Source: Mactra quadrangularis
Taxonomy: Eukaryota > Mollusca > Bivalvia > Venerida > Mactridae
Direction of reading: 5' to 3'
DNA length: 64,000 nt
Assembly (NCBI GenBank): GCA_025267735.1
Contig: CM046295.1
Span: 20,678,938-20,742,937, forward strand
How positions within the stretch are numbered: position 1 is the first letter of the stretch; every line of letters begins with the position of its first letter. Shown here piece after piece: positions 12,001 to 22,639 of the stretch. Made by a program: the position numbers and the translations under genes. The notes below the pieces were generated by a model. It was not told the DNA's origin, made no database searches, and saw only the letters and a list, made by a program, of their open reading frames with translations.

Positions 12001-14697
12001 CCCATTTCCAGGCCGGTACATGGACCCATCTAGGGTTAGGCGCGTTATGCGTAAATTGCCTTTTTCGGCCACGATTGCCGGTTTATGCCCAAAAGTCTGC
12101 CCAAATACGTCTGTGCGGATGTCCTGTGGCCAATTGAGGCCAAAAACGGGACCAAAAATTTTTGGCCCGAAATCGACTTTTTCCCTGATGTATACATCAT
12201 GCGTTTTTTTCGAGCGGAAAAACTTTTTCTCTGGAACCGGTTCCATTTGTGCCTCAGTCCCTTTGTATGGTCCAGACGAACCAGGAAATGTGCCACAACC
12301 CGTACCTGAGGCACTTCCGGGGGCCAGCGGGCCCATTTCCAGGCCGGTACATGGACCCATCTAGGGTTAGGCGCGTTATGCGTAAATTGCCGTTTTTGGC
12401 CACGATTGCCGGTTTATGCCCAAAAGTCTGCCCAAATACGTCTGTGCGGATGTCCTGTGGCCAATTGAGGCCAAAAAACGGGACCAAAAATTTTTGGCCC
12501 GAAATCGACTTTTTCCCTGATGTATACATCATGCGTTTTTTCGAGCGGAAAAACTTTTTCTCTGGAACCGGTTCCATTTGTGCCTCAGTCCCTTTGTATG
12601 GTCCAGACGAACCAGGAAATGTGCCACAACCCGTACCTGAGGCACTTCCGGGGGCCAGCGGGCCCATTTCCAGGCCGGTACATGGACCCATCTAGGGTTA
12701 GGCGCGTTATGCGTAAATTGCCGTTTTTGGCCACGATTGCCGGTTTATGCCCAAAAGTCTGCCCAAATACGTCTGTGCGGATGTCCTGTGGCCAATTGAG
12801 GCCAAAAACGGGACCAAAAATTTTTGGCCCGAAATCGACTTTTTCCCTGATGTATACATCATGCGTTTTTTCGAGCGGAAAAACTTTTTCTCTGGAACCG
12901 GTTCCATTTGTGCCTCAGTCCCTTTGTATGGTCCAGACGAACCAGGAAATGTGCCACAACCCGTACCTGAGGCACTTCCGGGGGCCAGCGGGCCCATTTC
13001 CAGGCCGGTACATGGACCCATCTAGGGTTAGGCGCGTTATGCGTAAATTGCCGTTTTTGGCCACGATTGCCGGTTTATGCCCAAAAGTCTGTCCAAATAC
13101 GTCTGTGCGGATGTCCTGTGGCCAATTGAGGCCAAAAACGGGACCAAAAATTTTTGGCCCGAAATCGACTTTTTCCCTGATGTATACATCATGCGTTTTT
13201 TCGAGCGGAAAAACTTTTTCTCTGGAACCGGTTCCATTTGTGCCTCAGTCCCTTTGTATGGTCCAGACGAACCAGGAAATGTGCCACAACCCGTACCTGA
13301 GGCACTTCCGGGGGCCAGCGGGCCCATTTCCAGGCCGGTACATGGACCCATCTAGGGTTAGGCGCGTTATGCGTAAATTGCCGTTTTTGGCCACGATTGC
13401 CGGTTTATGCCCAAAAGTCTGCCCAAATACGTCTGTGCGGATGTCCTGTGGCCAATTGAGGCCAAAAACGGGACCAAAAATTTTTGGCCCGAAATCGACT
13501 TTTTCCCTGATGAATACATCATGCGTTTTTTCGAGCGGAAAAACTTTTTCTCTGGAACCGGTTCCATTTGTGCCTCAGTCCCTTTGTATGGTCCAGACGA
13601 ACCAGGAAATGTGCCACAACCCGTACCTGAGGCACTTCCGGGGGCCAGCGGGCCCATTTCCAGGCCGGTACATGGACCCATCTAGGGTTAGGCGCGTTAT
13701 GCGTAAATTGCCGTTTTTGGCCACGATTGCCGGTTTATGCCCAAAAGTCTGCCCAAATACGTCTGTGCGGATGTCCTGTGGCCAATTGAGGCCAAAAACG
13801 GGACCAAAAATGTTTGGCCCGAAATCGACTTTTTCCCTGATGTATACATCATGCGTTTTTTCGAGCGGAAAAACTTTTTCTCTGGAACCGGTTCCATTTG
13901 TGCCTCAGTCCCTTTGTATTGTCCAGACGAACCAGGAAATGTGCCACGACCCGTACCTGAGGCACTTCCGTGGGCCAGCGGGCCCATTTCAAGGCCGGTA
14001 CATGGACCCATCTAGGGTTAGGCGCGTTATGCGTAAATTGCCGTTTTTGGCCACGATTGCCGGTTTATGCCCAAAAGTCTGCCCAAATACGTCTGTGCGG
14101 ATGTCCTGTGGCCAATTGAGGCCAAAAACGGGACCAAAAATTTTTGGCCCGAAATCGACTTTTTCCCTGATGTATACATCATGCGTTTTTTCGAGCGGAA
14201 AAACTTTTTCTCTGGAACCGGTTCCATTTGTGCCTCAGTCCCTTTGTATGGTCCAGACGAACCAGGAAATGTGCCACAACCCGTACCTGAGGCACTTCCG
14301 GGGGCCAGCGGGCCCATTTCCAGGCCGGTACATGGACCCATCTAGGGTTAGGCGCGTTATGCGTAAATTGCCGTTTTTGGCCACGATTGCCGGTTTATGC
14401 CCAAAAGTCTGCCCAAATACGTCTGTGCGGATGTCCTGTGGCCAATTGAGGCCAAAAACGGGACCAAAAATTTTTGGCCCGAAATCGACTTTTTCCCTGA
14501 TGTATACATCATGCGTTTTTTCGAGCGGAAAAAACTTTTCTGGAACCGGTTCCATTTGTGCCTCAGTCCCTTTGTATGGTCCAGACGAACCAGGAAATGT
14601 GCCACAACCCGTACCTGAGGCACTTCCGGGGGCCAGCGGGCCCATTTCCAGGCCGGTACATAGTTCCTTTCTAGGGTTTGGCGCGTTTTTTCTCGAA
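6061..14697 (+). repeat. 330-bp satellite DNA array, about 26 near-identical tandem copies
   Basis: The unit gggttaggcgcgttatgcgt ... ggacccatcta repeats at 330-bp steps (phase points 6080, 6410, 6740 and so on to 14332) with only scattered substitutions. A few units are 329 or 331 bp through single-base indels in homopolymers (near 8857, 9900, 12207, 12475). The unit holds a perfect 14-bp palindrome TGATGTATACATCA, the 12-bp palindrome GGAACCGGTTCC, a 12-bp inverted pair CCGTTTTTGGCC / GGCCAAAAACGG, and TAGGGTTAGG. Because 330 is a multiple of three and one + frame lacks stops, long reading frames appear (such as 6410-8887); frames are also open in two other registers up to the shared TAG. 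I read these as by-products of the repeat length, not genes. The last unit decays after 14660. Confidence 0.97.
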
Positions 14698-16378
14698 AAA
14701 AATCTAATACATAGTTTCCCCTTCTTAATAATCTTCACTATGATAAAAATACGGAAAGAAATAAGGTATCAACAAATGCTTTTATATTTTGGTATTTAAT
14801 TTCATAAAATGTTTATAACATATTACAAATTCATGCAAATTATGTTTCCTCATAATGTTACTACGGTTTAAATTCCAAGTCTCGAAGTTCTAACAACCCA
14901 TGGGTCAAACACTTTACCTAACATTAATCTATTTCATTTTTTGATTTATTTAGAAAAACTCGCTTTTACGATCGAACAGTTTCAGATCGAATTCAAAGTT
15001 ATTGTTCTAGACAAGCACAAAAACAACATCAATATTGTATCAATGTTGAAAAGTATATAAAGTATGGTTCATTGGTCAGTACTTTAGCCAGTACTGTCCT
15101 ACGTTTCCTTCCTGAGCCGACACCTACACTCTAAATGGAGAAAAAATCGACACCAAATATCGCATGTTAATGGATTAGAATAACCTGTCTTGACTAGAAA
15201 TCAAACCAAAGACCAAGTCAAATTGGTAACAAATAAGCATAAAACTCAATGAAACAAAATGTACAATTTAACGACTAGATGCAAATAATTGTAATCAGGA
15301 ACTCTGGATCTACTGGGTATTTCCACCAACAATAACAAGATATAAAACTGTTTATACTAATATCTGCTGGAAATAACGAATTACAAGTTTAAATCTTATG
15401 TCCACTGTACACATACGGTGACTTACCTTTCGCTAAAAAGCAAATTATTCATGTTATTTTCTTACACGCGCTTGTAATTGTTACATTTTGTATTTTAAAG
15501 TTTCTTCAGAGCGCGGAAAAACCCCACAAATTTTACTTCCATTATGAAGTCGATTAACACCGGGACAATTGAAACTACCACAGCAATTAAATTCCATTGT
15601 TATTCATAAATGGTGCTACCCATCGCAGAGTTAATAAATTTCCATTTTTAGTAAAGATGCGATTTTGCACACCACAAATTTTGAGAAATTCAAAGCTTGT
15701 TTATATCTCCTGCAGTTTCATTCAAGTTTTTAGGAAATCGGGAAAAAAAACAAGAAAAGTGACAAAAACCTCCAAAAACTTTTGTCTTAAATATATTCCC
15801 ACGATTCTCGACTTTATTCTGTCACCATAGAAACGGCGTTTCTATGATATGCCACAACTTCCAGTTGACTTCCGACTGTTGACTTCCGGCTGTTGTGAGC
15901 ATGTCACGTGACCATTATACTTCCGGCTGTTGTGCCCATGTCACTTGTTCCTGTTTTTTTACTATCATCTCATTGAATAACATCTATGCGTATGAAATAT
16001 CATGAGTGACTCAAATACTGCAACCGTCTGAAAAAAATGTGAAACTGCATTAAAGGAAGTTATAGGCAATATTTTTCAATTCCCCATTTTCTTATTTTGC
16101 ATACCAAACTTATTGTGATTGCAACAGACACTTTAATAAAATCATTTATAATCTAAAAATAGATATCAAAATATCTATTTTCTGTTGGTATCTTTTATTG
16201 GTAGTTTGGCCGTATCCTATCTAGACCCGTGTAACGATGCCCGTCCATAGGAAACGTCGTTTTGATATAGAATATTCAATTCTTTAGATTTTTAATTTCT
16301 GGTCAAGCAAGAACCCACTAATTTAAAATAACAAAAAAAAACAACTACGCGAACTCGCTTCATTTAGAGAATACACAT
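14698..16378. other. AT-rich flank; possible last exons of the - strand membrane-protein gene
   Basis: No secure gene is seen. Reading the - strand downstream of exon 3, two acceptor-like sites occur (polypyrimidine plus CAG near 16028 and 15949) that could begin a short terminal exon in the required phase, but I cannot choose between them. A short direct repeat, acttccggctgttgtg, occurs twice (15882-15945). Confidence 0.3.
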
Positions 16379-16912
16379 ATTTCGATGACGTCACCCTCCT
16401 AAGTGAGTGTTATGAAAACTTACCCACAATGCATTTCTGTTAACAACACAAACCACACGACATATAGCCGCTTTGTTTTGAGACTAAACATATTTCGATG
16501 ACGTCACCCTCCTAAGTGAGTGTAATGAGAACTTACCCACAATGCATTTCTGATAACAACACAACCCACACGACATATATTCGCTTTGTTTTGAAACTTT
16601 GCGTATTTTGATGACGTCACCCTCCTAAGTGAGTGTAATGAGAACTTACCCACAATGCATTTCTGATAACAACACAAACCACACGACATATAGCCGCTTG
16701 TTTCGAGACTATGCGTATTTTGATGACGTCACCCTCCTAAGTGAGTGTAATGAGAACTTACCCACAATGCATTTCTGATAACAACACAAACCACACATCA
16801 TATATTTGCTTTGTTTTGAAACTATGCATATTTTGATGACGTCACCTTCCTAAGTGAGTGTAATGAGAACTTACCCACAATGCATTTCTGATAACAACAC
16901 AGTCCACATGAC
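16379..16912. repeat. 113-bp tandem repeat, five copies, spanning an exon end and its splice donor
   Basis: TGACGTCA, a perfect cAMP-response-element palindrome, recurs at 16386, 16499, 16612, 16724 and 16837, a spacing of 112-113 bp. Each copy also holds, on the - strand, gttgttatcagaaatgcatt followed by gtgg and GTAAGT: the end and donor of exon 3 of the - strand gene. Only the copy nearest 16912 is attached to the rest of exon 3. Copies differ by few bases, so the expansion is recent. Confidence 0.93.
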
Positions 16913-18491
16913 GCTAGACATAATATAGCAGCAATCACACACGTTGCTACGGTAACAATAACAGCAACTTCTGCTACTCTAAAAAATAGAGGTGACGTCA
17001 TTTTACAATTTGAAATATAAAGATGGCGTCATTTTTTAAAGTTGAAGTTTATGACAGCATTTAATTACATGACTATAAAGTATTAAGCCAACACCTGCTT
17101 ATTTCAATCGCTGATTTGCTTAACTACGAGAGCATATTTTTGGAAGAAGTCTCACAACTATGTTATAGTAGACAATCCTATTCTAGATCATACAGGAATA
17201 ATACCAAGTACCTCCTCAAAAACTCCTTAATATTTACATAGATAAATCGACCTTCCGCGTACGGAAATCGAACTCGCTGGATTTGACGTCGAGCGAGCTA
17301 GCAATCGCTGCACAACGACTGCGTACTTTTAGAAACATTCGGATATTTATAGATGAAAAATAAGATAATATAAACTTTACTTGGAATTGTCTCTCTCGCT
17401 GGGTTCACTTCCATCAGTAACGACGTTGTCTTCCGAGCCGATCACTGCAAACATAAAACATTTATTTTTAGACTTTCGGTGGTTTCCCGCCGAAAGGCTT
17501 AAGTTATACCACAAATCGAAAACTATCAACGACTCAAATGCCTGACCAATTTAACCTGCGGCATAATACATGTGTCTCTGATTTACTACGCAGTAGGCGA
17601 TGAAAGTAGTTCCGTCAATCAACTGACGCTCTTTGTTTCAGAGTCAGTGAGAGGTATATATACTTATATTGATAAGCGAGTGAATAGGCGGAGTCAAATC
17701 TCGCTAGTACTCTATTAAGTAGTATTTGCCAGTTATACAGGATATAATAAATACTTCGCCCGCATTTTTGCCCTGCTCGGTTCATACTTGAATCTAATTT
17801 GTAAGGAGTAATCATTAGTATGGGTTCGTAAGGTTTCAATGTGCACGAACGTCTTTCTGTATTTCAATACTTTGATTTAACATTCAAAAGTGTGGTTTTC
17901 ATTTTGATATGGTTGAAGTATATAGCAGCCGCCCATCATTGCGGATCACGGAACAGCGTTGTGGTTGTAAATGCAGTTCAATGCACCTTTTCACAAAAAA
18001 TCGTACGAAGAAAGTTATCGTAAGTCAATTTCATAAATTTTGAAGTTCAAAGTCAGAAGGGTGATAAACATGATACTCATATGATATTCAACTGGTATCC
18101 AAGTCATAGTCAGAATTGATTGTTCGGGAGTAACATGTAGGTAGGTATGATATTCAACTGGTATGCAATATTCTACATAATTCAATATTAGGCCACAACA
18201 AATTGATGATGTGTTCTACGGATTTTTCTGGATAATAATAGGGCTAACGAGCGAAGAAGAAAAAGTTCTTAATCTTAGTTCAGTTGCTTTATATAGCGGT
18301 TTGAACAAGTTTTTATGAGCGCGCGAGGAAATGATTATTTCTTTTTTGTAAAAACCGTCAAAATTAAGGTGGGAGCGAATCCGTAGAATATGTGATCACT
18401 TTGTTGCAGCCTTAAGAAATGGAGATTTTACCTGAGCTCGTTGTGACCAGTATTAATCCCAAAACTTGAAGAACAAAACGCATTTTGATTC
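16875..18491 (-). CDS. Small signal-peptide / single-pass membrane protein, unrecognised, 3' end not resolved
   Basis: Three exons on the - strand join in frame. Exon 1, 18491-18432 (acceptor ctttcag just upstream, so a 5' UTR exon lies farther up), has ATG at 18483-18481 and encodes MRFVLQVLGLILVTTSS, a typical signal peptide; its donor is gtaaaa. Exon 2, 17444-17381 (acceptor gtttgcag, donor gtaaag), gives a short acidic, Ser-rich segment, SEDNVVTDGSEPSERDNS. Exon 3, 16978-16875 (acceptor attttttag, donor gtaagt), encodes a hydrophobic helix VAVIVTVATCVIAAILCLAS followed by CGLCCYQKC, a Cys cluster typical of palmitoylated juxtamembrane sites. Phases (1, then 2) match across both junctions. 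If the exon-2 donor is not used, a stop follows after one codon. The ectodomain is only about 20 residues after signal cleavage. I recognise no family; the Cys-rich juxtamembrane recalls small type I adaptors, but that is only a resemblance. Confidence 0.65.
17258..17325 (-). mobile_element. tRNA-like sequence, probably a SINE head
   Basis: On the - strand, gtcgttgtgcagcgattgct resembles a box A region and gagttcgatttcc a box B, about 35 bp apart. It is too irregular for a working tRNA gene. It lies in intron 2 of the - strand membrane-protein gene. Confidence 0.4.
17981..18204. mobile_element. MITE family C, right end missing
   Basis: Starts gcaccttttcacaaaaaatc and continues with the family interior (atcgtaagtcaatttcataa, caatattctacataattcaa). 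The second terminal repeat is not found. It lies in intron 1 of the - strand gene. Confidence 0.6.
18208..18399. mobile_element. Short element with TTCTACGGATT inverted ends
   Basis: atgtgttctacggatt at the left is matched in inverted form by aatccgtagaatatgtgat at the right. About 190 bp, non-coding. Confidence 0.55.
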
Positions 18492-18603
18492 CTGAAAGTA
18501 AAAATAAAAACTAGCCAGTTACTTTTAACCTTTGTTCAATGTGCTTCTTCTAAAATGAAAGGCTCTCTTATTTGGAGTTTACGCAAAAAGTTCTTGAACA
18601 GCC

Positions 18604-18823
18604 CCGTGTTCAGTAACTACTGTTAGCTAACGTTAAGGGTACGAGACAACTCAACCCGAAGACAACTCAACCCGTGCATAACTCAACTCAAAGTTTGGAC
18701 AAATCAATCCGTTAGTATGAGATTGATTGAGTTGTCTCGGTTTGAGTTGTCTATTGGTTGAGTTGTTCCGACACTAACGTTACGGAACATTTTGGAATGT
18801 TCAAGGTAACTGAAAACGCTGCA
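18604..18823. mobile_element. MITE family A, copy 1
   Basis: Ends gtgttcagtaac and ggtaactgaaaacgct are inverted repeats. The interior has paired caactcaacccgaagacaac and ggttgagttgttccg, making it a foldback. Same family as 19008 and 21734. Confidence 0.8.
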
Positions 18824-19007
18824 GAAAAAAAATCGAGAAATGTTCACACCGCAATGATTTTACTATGATTAAGGCTTATTCAAGTAATATTTAGTTTAAA
18901 TCATATAAAAAAACTAATTTATGCTGATTTTTAAAATTTGGTTCACAAAACTCTTTGCTTTGTATTTCATGATAAAATGTCAAACGGGTTATCCTAAAAA
19001 ACACCAG

Positions 19008-19210
19008 CTGCGTGATCAGTAACGATTGTTAGCTGACGTTACGCGTACGGGAGAACTCAACCCGAAGACAATTCAACCCGTGCATAACCAAGTCAAAGTT
19101 GGGACAACTCAATCCGTTAGTAGCGGGTTGCGTTGTCTTTGGGTTGAGTTGTTCCGACAATTCCGTTACGGAACGTTTTGGAACGTTCAGGGTATCTGAA
19201 CACGCTGCAG
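19008..19210. mobile_element. MITE family A, copy 2
   Basis: gcgtgatcagtaacgattg at the left pairs with gtatctgaacacgctgc at the right. The interior caacccgaagac / gtctttgggttgagttg is shared with copies 1 and 3. Confidence 0.8.
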
Positions 19211-19651
19211 GACTTTTAAGGACATTGTTCAACAAACAAGTGTGGAAAAAATGTCATTTATCATTGATAACGTACAACGCGGCTCTTTTTCAAAGCGGTA
19301 ACTATTTAGTACGTAAAATCAATATTTATCTAAACATCTCCTATCAATGAAAAATGTGTGCACATTTTATCTTAAGTGCAACTTTAAACCAAACTTATCA
19401 GTTTTTTATTTGTATTCTAATACAGCAAATAATCAATAGTACGTGCACATGCTTGTCAAATTATTAGTATATATACAGTTCGTATAATAAGTCATGCGTG
19501 TTTTTGTACTTCGAAACAAAGAATTTGCACACTAGATGGTTGAATAAGCTAATGTATGTACATCATTGTTTAGATTTAAATATATCACTTTGATATTCAA
19601 CGTCTATTATGAATAACTTGTAAACATTTACATTTTATGAGTTTATAGTTC
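19211..19651. other. AT-rich intergenic stretch
   Basis: Nothing recognised on either strand. Confidence 0.5.
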
Positions 19652-19976
19652 AATTGTTTGTTTGTTTGTTTGTTTGTTTGGTTTAACGCCGCAGCAACAC
19701 TTTGTATAGGTCATAAAACGGCGGTCAGTCTACTCACTCCTCCTGGAAATGTTTACGAGTATCTCTGGATTTAGCTGTTAACCAACTACTAAGCGCATAC
19801 TTTCGTCAGTGACTGACAATTGTCCTACATAATTAAAAATCATTGGTAGGAGGGAGAATGGCCGTAGAAATAATTTCATGACCAAGCTCTACGAAAGTAT
19901 GCCCCGCCCGGGAATCGAACCCACGACCCCCTCGATCAGTAGACTTGCGTGCTACCAACGGAGCTAGCCGGGCGGC
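19652..19976 (-). mobile_element. tRNA-derived SINE family 1, near full length
   Basis: On the - strand: a tRNA-like head with box A (agctccgttggtagcacgc) and box B (gggttcgattccc), then a body (catactttcgtagagc ... cagtcactgacgaaagtatg, itself an inverted pair), then the tail gaccgccgttttatgacc and gctgcggcgttaaacc, ending in a tttg/caaa simple repeat. ttcaatt flanks both sides and may be the target-site duplication. Confidence 0.9.
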
Positions 19977-21020
19977 TTTTATTCAATTTAAAAGTTTAGA
20001 CAAGTTACTTTCTCTTATGAGCAAACAAAATGGTTTTATATTTCACAAATTCGATTGAATAGCGAGAGCAGTTAGTTCCATGTTATATGATACATTCCAC
20101 ATTCAAATAATATGGTATCCGTATTATCAAAAGTCTTACGACCTTTTTAGTCGTAAAACCTAGTCGTTAGTTGTACAGTTGCCTAGAACTTTGATAATAT
20201 GCTGCCATGGTGTTTTAAAATATGTTTAACACTAAGTGTCTTATACAAACCAATATTTGAATATAATACATGTATATGCTTACTTCTCATAGATTTCCTT
20301 TCCGAATATTACAATGTAATGATGATTCAACGACGGACCATCAAGAAAACGAAAACAATATTTAATTTCTACAAGTCCATATCTTATACATATATAATCT
20401 CTTTAAAAGTCAATGATGAAAGACTGAACCATCAAGTGACGAAAAAATTCCTACTTTATTTTAATAAGTCCATATTTCAATTAAAAATCCTTTCAAATAA
20501 AGCTCAAAGAAAAAGTAAAGCGAATCGTCCACAAACGAAAAAAGTGCTCCATTCCAATAAGTCCATATTTTATGAAGTTTCGCGTCAAACGAAAAACGGA
20601 GATGAATCAAATAGCATATATACACTGTCCTCCATAAGTTCTTGGTAATAGAAAATTTTAGGAAAATCTGACCTGATCATAATAACGTACCACTAGTAAT
20701 CCTATTTGCAGTTGGTTTGAATAATATGTTGATAAACAATTAATTAAGTTTCAAAGTTTCTTTAATATTGATTTCTGAATTTGCTCAGATGATTCTTTAG
20801 TCTATTTAGTGGGTAAATGTGGATTGCAAATTCCCCCGAAAAACATGATTTAGTCTAAAGACTTTTGGTTTGGTTGGCGCTGTATATCAATCATTATTTA
20901 CTCACAGTATGTGATACTGCTAACAAATTTTCTCAGTTTTTAGATATAATCGTTATTTACATATTGACATGAACTATTTTCTTGCTCAATCCTAATGTTG
21001 GTGTAGCGTGCCTAGATCTG
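19977..21020. other. AT-rich stretch with a 149-codon ORF of doubtful meaning
   Basis: An ORF at 20199-20648 (+) exists, but its composition follows the AT-rich background. Its region holds three degenerate repeats around aagtccatat (20363, 20465 and 20560). I do not regard it as a gene. Confidence 0.4.
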
Positions 21021-21311
21021 TGGCGTGTTCAATTACCCTAAGCGTTCTGAAACGTTCCGTAACGATACAATCGGAACTCCTCGGCCATTCGCTGCGAATA
21101 ATCTAATCTAATGAACAAATATACGATCGACCGGTCTAAAAATGAAACATCACTCATTGCCTAAACGATCGTATATTTGTTAACTTCAACACCGGTAGTT
21201 TCAAAATAGCGTCTAATTATATCCGAGATTATTCACAGCGAATGACCGATGAGTTCCGAATGTATCGTTGCAGAACGTTTTGAAATGCTTAGGGTACTTA
21301 AACAGGCTACT
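21021..21311. mobile_element. Foldback element related to MITE family A, about 75-bp inverted ends
   Basis: The left arm (gcgtgttcaattaccctaag ... aacgttccgtaacgatac ... ggaactcctcggccattcgc) is matched inverted on the right (gcgaatgaccgatgagttcc ... gtatcgttgcagaacg ... gcttagggtacttaaacagg). The outer 45 bp resemble family A ends, but the interior is different. Confidence 0.8.
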
Positions 21312-21405
21312 GTATAGCTAGTGAAAAATGACTTACGAAGGGTTAAAACATAACTAACTTCATTAAATACACTTTGCATGGTAATTGATAACTTTTATTC
21401 AATCA

Positions 21406-21518
21406 TTAGTGGCGTATACATTAACCCCGCTGACTTAAATACTCACAACAGAAATTCTGTATTCACTAGCGATAATCGAGTATTTAAACTAGCGGGGGTT
21501 AATGTATGCGCCACTGAG
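21406..21518. mobile_element. MITE family B, intact palindromic copy
   Basis: gtggcgtatacattaacccc ... gacttaaatactc pairs with gagtatttaaac ... gggggttaatgtatgcgcca: about 37-bp inverted ends around a short loop. Other copies lie at 25017, 45471, 54691 and 63031. Confidence 0.85.
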
Positions 21519-21733
21519 AATTGAAGTTAGTCTCGCTAATGTAGATACTTTTTTCTTATGTCGCATATCGCTACGATGAAATTTAAAGTAATTTTAAATT
21601 TTCATTTTTTGTATTACAGTAAAACTGTTTTTTTTATTTTAGGTCAAATTGCATAAAAACATAATATTCAAAGTGTATTCATTTTATCAAGTCTGTTCAA
21701 ACAAGCAATAAATATCATTTTACTAATATGCCT

Positions 21734-21950
21734 TCTGCGTGTACAATAACGACTGTTAGCTAACGTTATGGGACGGAACAACTCATTCCGAAGACAACGC
21801 AACCCGTTTATAACTAAAGTCAAGGTTGGGACAACTCAATCCGTTAATAGGGGATCAAGTTGTCTCGGGTTGTGTTGTCTTTGGGTTGAGTTCTTCCGAC
21901 ACTTCCGTTACGGAACGTTTTGTAACGTTCATGGTAACTGAACACGCTGC
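21734..21950. mobile_element. MITE family A, copy 3
   Basis: ctgcgtgtacaataacgact ... ccgttacggaacgttttg ... ggtaactgaacacgctgc. Same interior inverted pairs as copies 1 and 2. Confidence 0.8.
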
Positions 21951-22639
21951 TTGTCTGAGGTCAATGTGAACAAGTCATAGATAATATAAACTTTGGGCTT
22001 TTTACTCAAGTCAATCTGTAAATTAAAGATAAAATATAAATCTTAAGAAACCATACCTTAAATGTTCACGGTCAACTCCGGTTTATGTGAATAAATAACA
22101 ATTTATTATAAATTCCAAACCTAAAGCTTAACGACCAAGTGTTTATTTTCAACAAAATCCTATTTTTTATTATTTACACGTATATGTTATTTTTAAAATC
22201 CAATAATAAATCGTATGATCGATTTTAAAGATTCTTTGTTCAAGCCGAACCTATTAAGTAAACTATTTGCACAAAATGTACAAAACTTATACAAAAAGTC
22301 AATTTATTTTTAAATGTGTATACCAGTGTTCAATTCAAAACTTATTTCAATTGAATGAGATAAAAAAAGCCTGTATACAGTATATAAATAAAGTTTTCTA
22401 TGTAAAGACCCAACGTTTGAATAATCGGAAGAAAAAAATGTACCTCACAAAAAAGTTAAAAGAAAATTTGACAAAAGCGTTCAGATTCTTATAAATTATT
22501 TGGCGTTATTTTGCGTCAGAGATCAAAGATGTCGCCAACGAAAGTTTTAAAGGAAATTTAATTATAACGTTCATTATTTTTAATAATGTATATGACCATT
22601 TACAGTGTCGTATTAAAATGTATATAAAACCATTTAAAC
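21951..22639. other. AT-rich stretch, nothing recognised
   Basis: A 75-codon ORF (22267-22494, +) is Lys/Asn-rich in line with base composition and is not supported as a gene. Confidence 0.5.

Noticed and set aside
6061..14697. CRISPR array
   Set aside because: Eukaryotic DNA; units are 330-bp contiguous repeats with no unique spacers.
15421..15600. Possible exon on the - strand ending at a perfect donor (gaaag, gtaagt at 15426)
   Set aside because: The only good acceptor leaves a six-base exon; other frames have stops.
19900..19976. Functional tRNA gene on the - strand
   Set aside because: The tRNA-like head is fused to a SINE body and has mismatched stems; same at 26100-26170 and 50731-50800.
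20199..20648. 149-codon ORF
   Set aside because: AT-driven composition, no splice context, internal degenerate repeats and no recognisable family.
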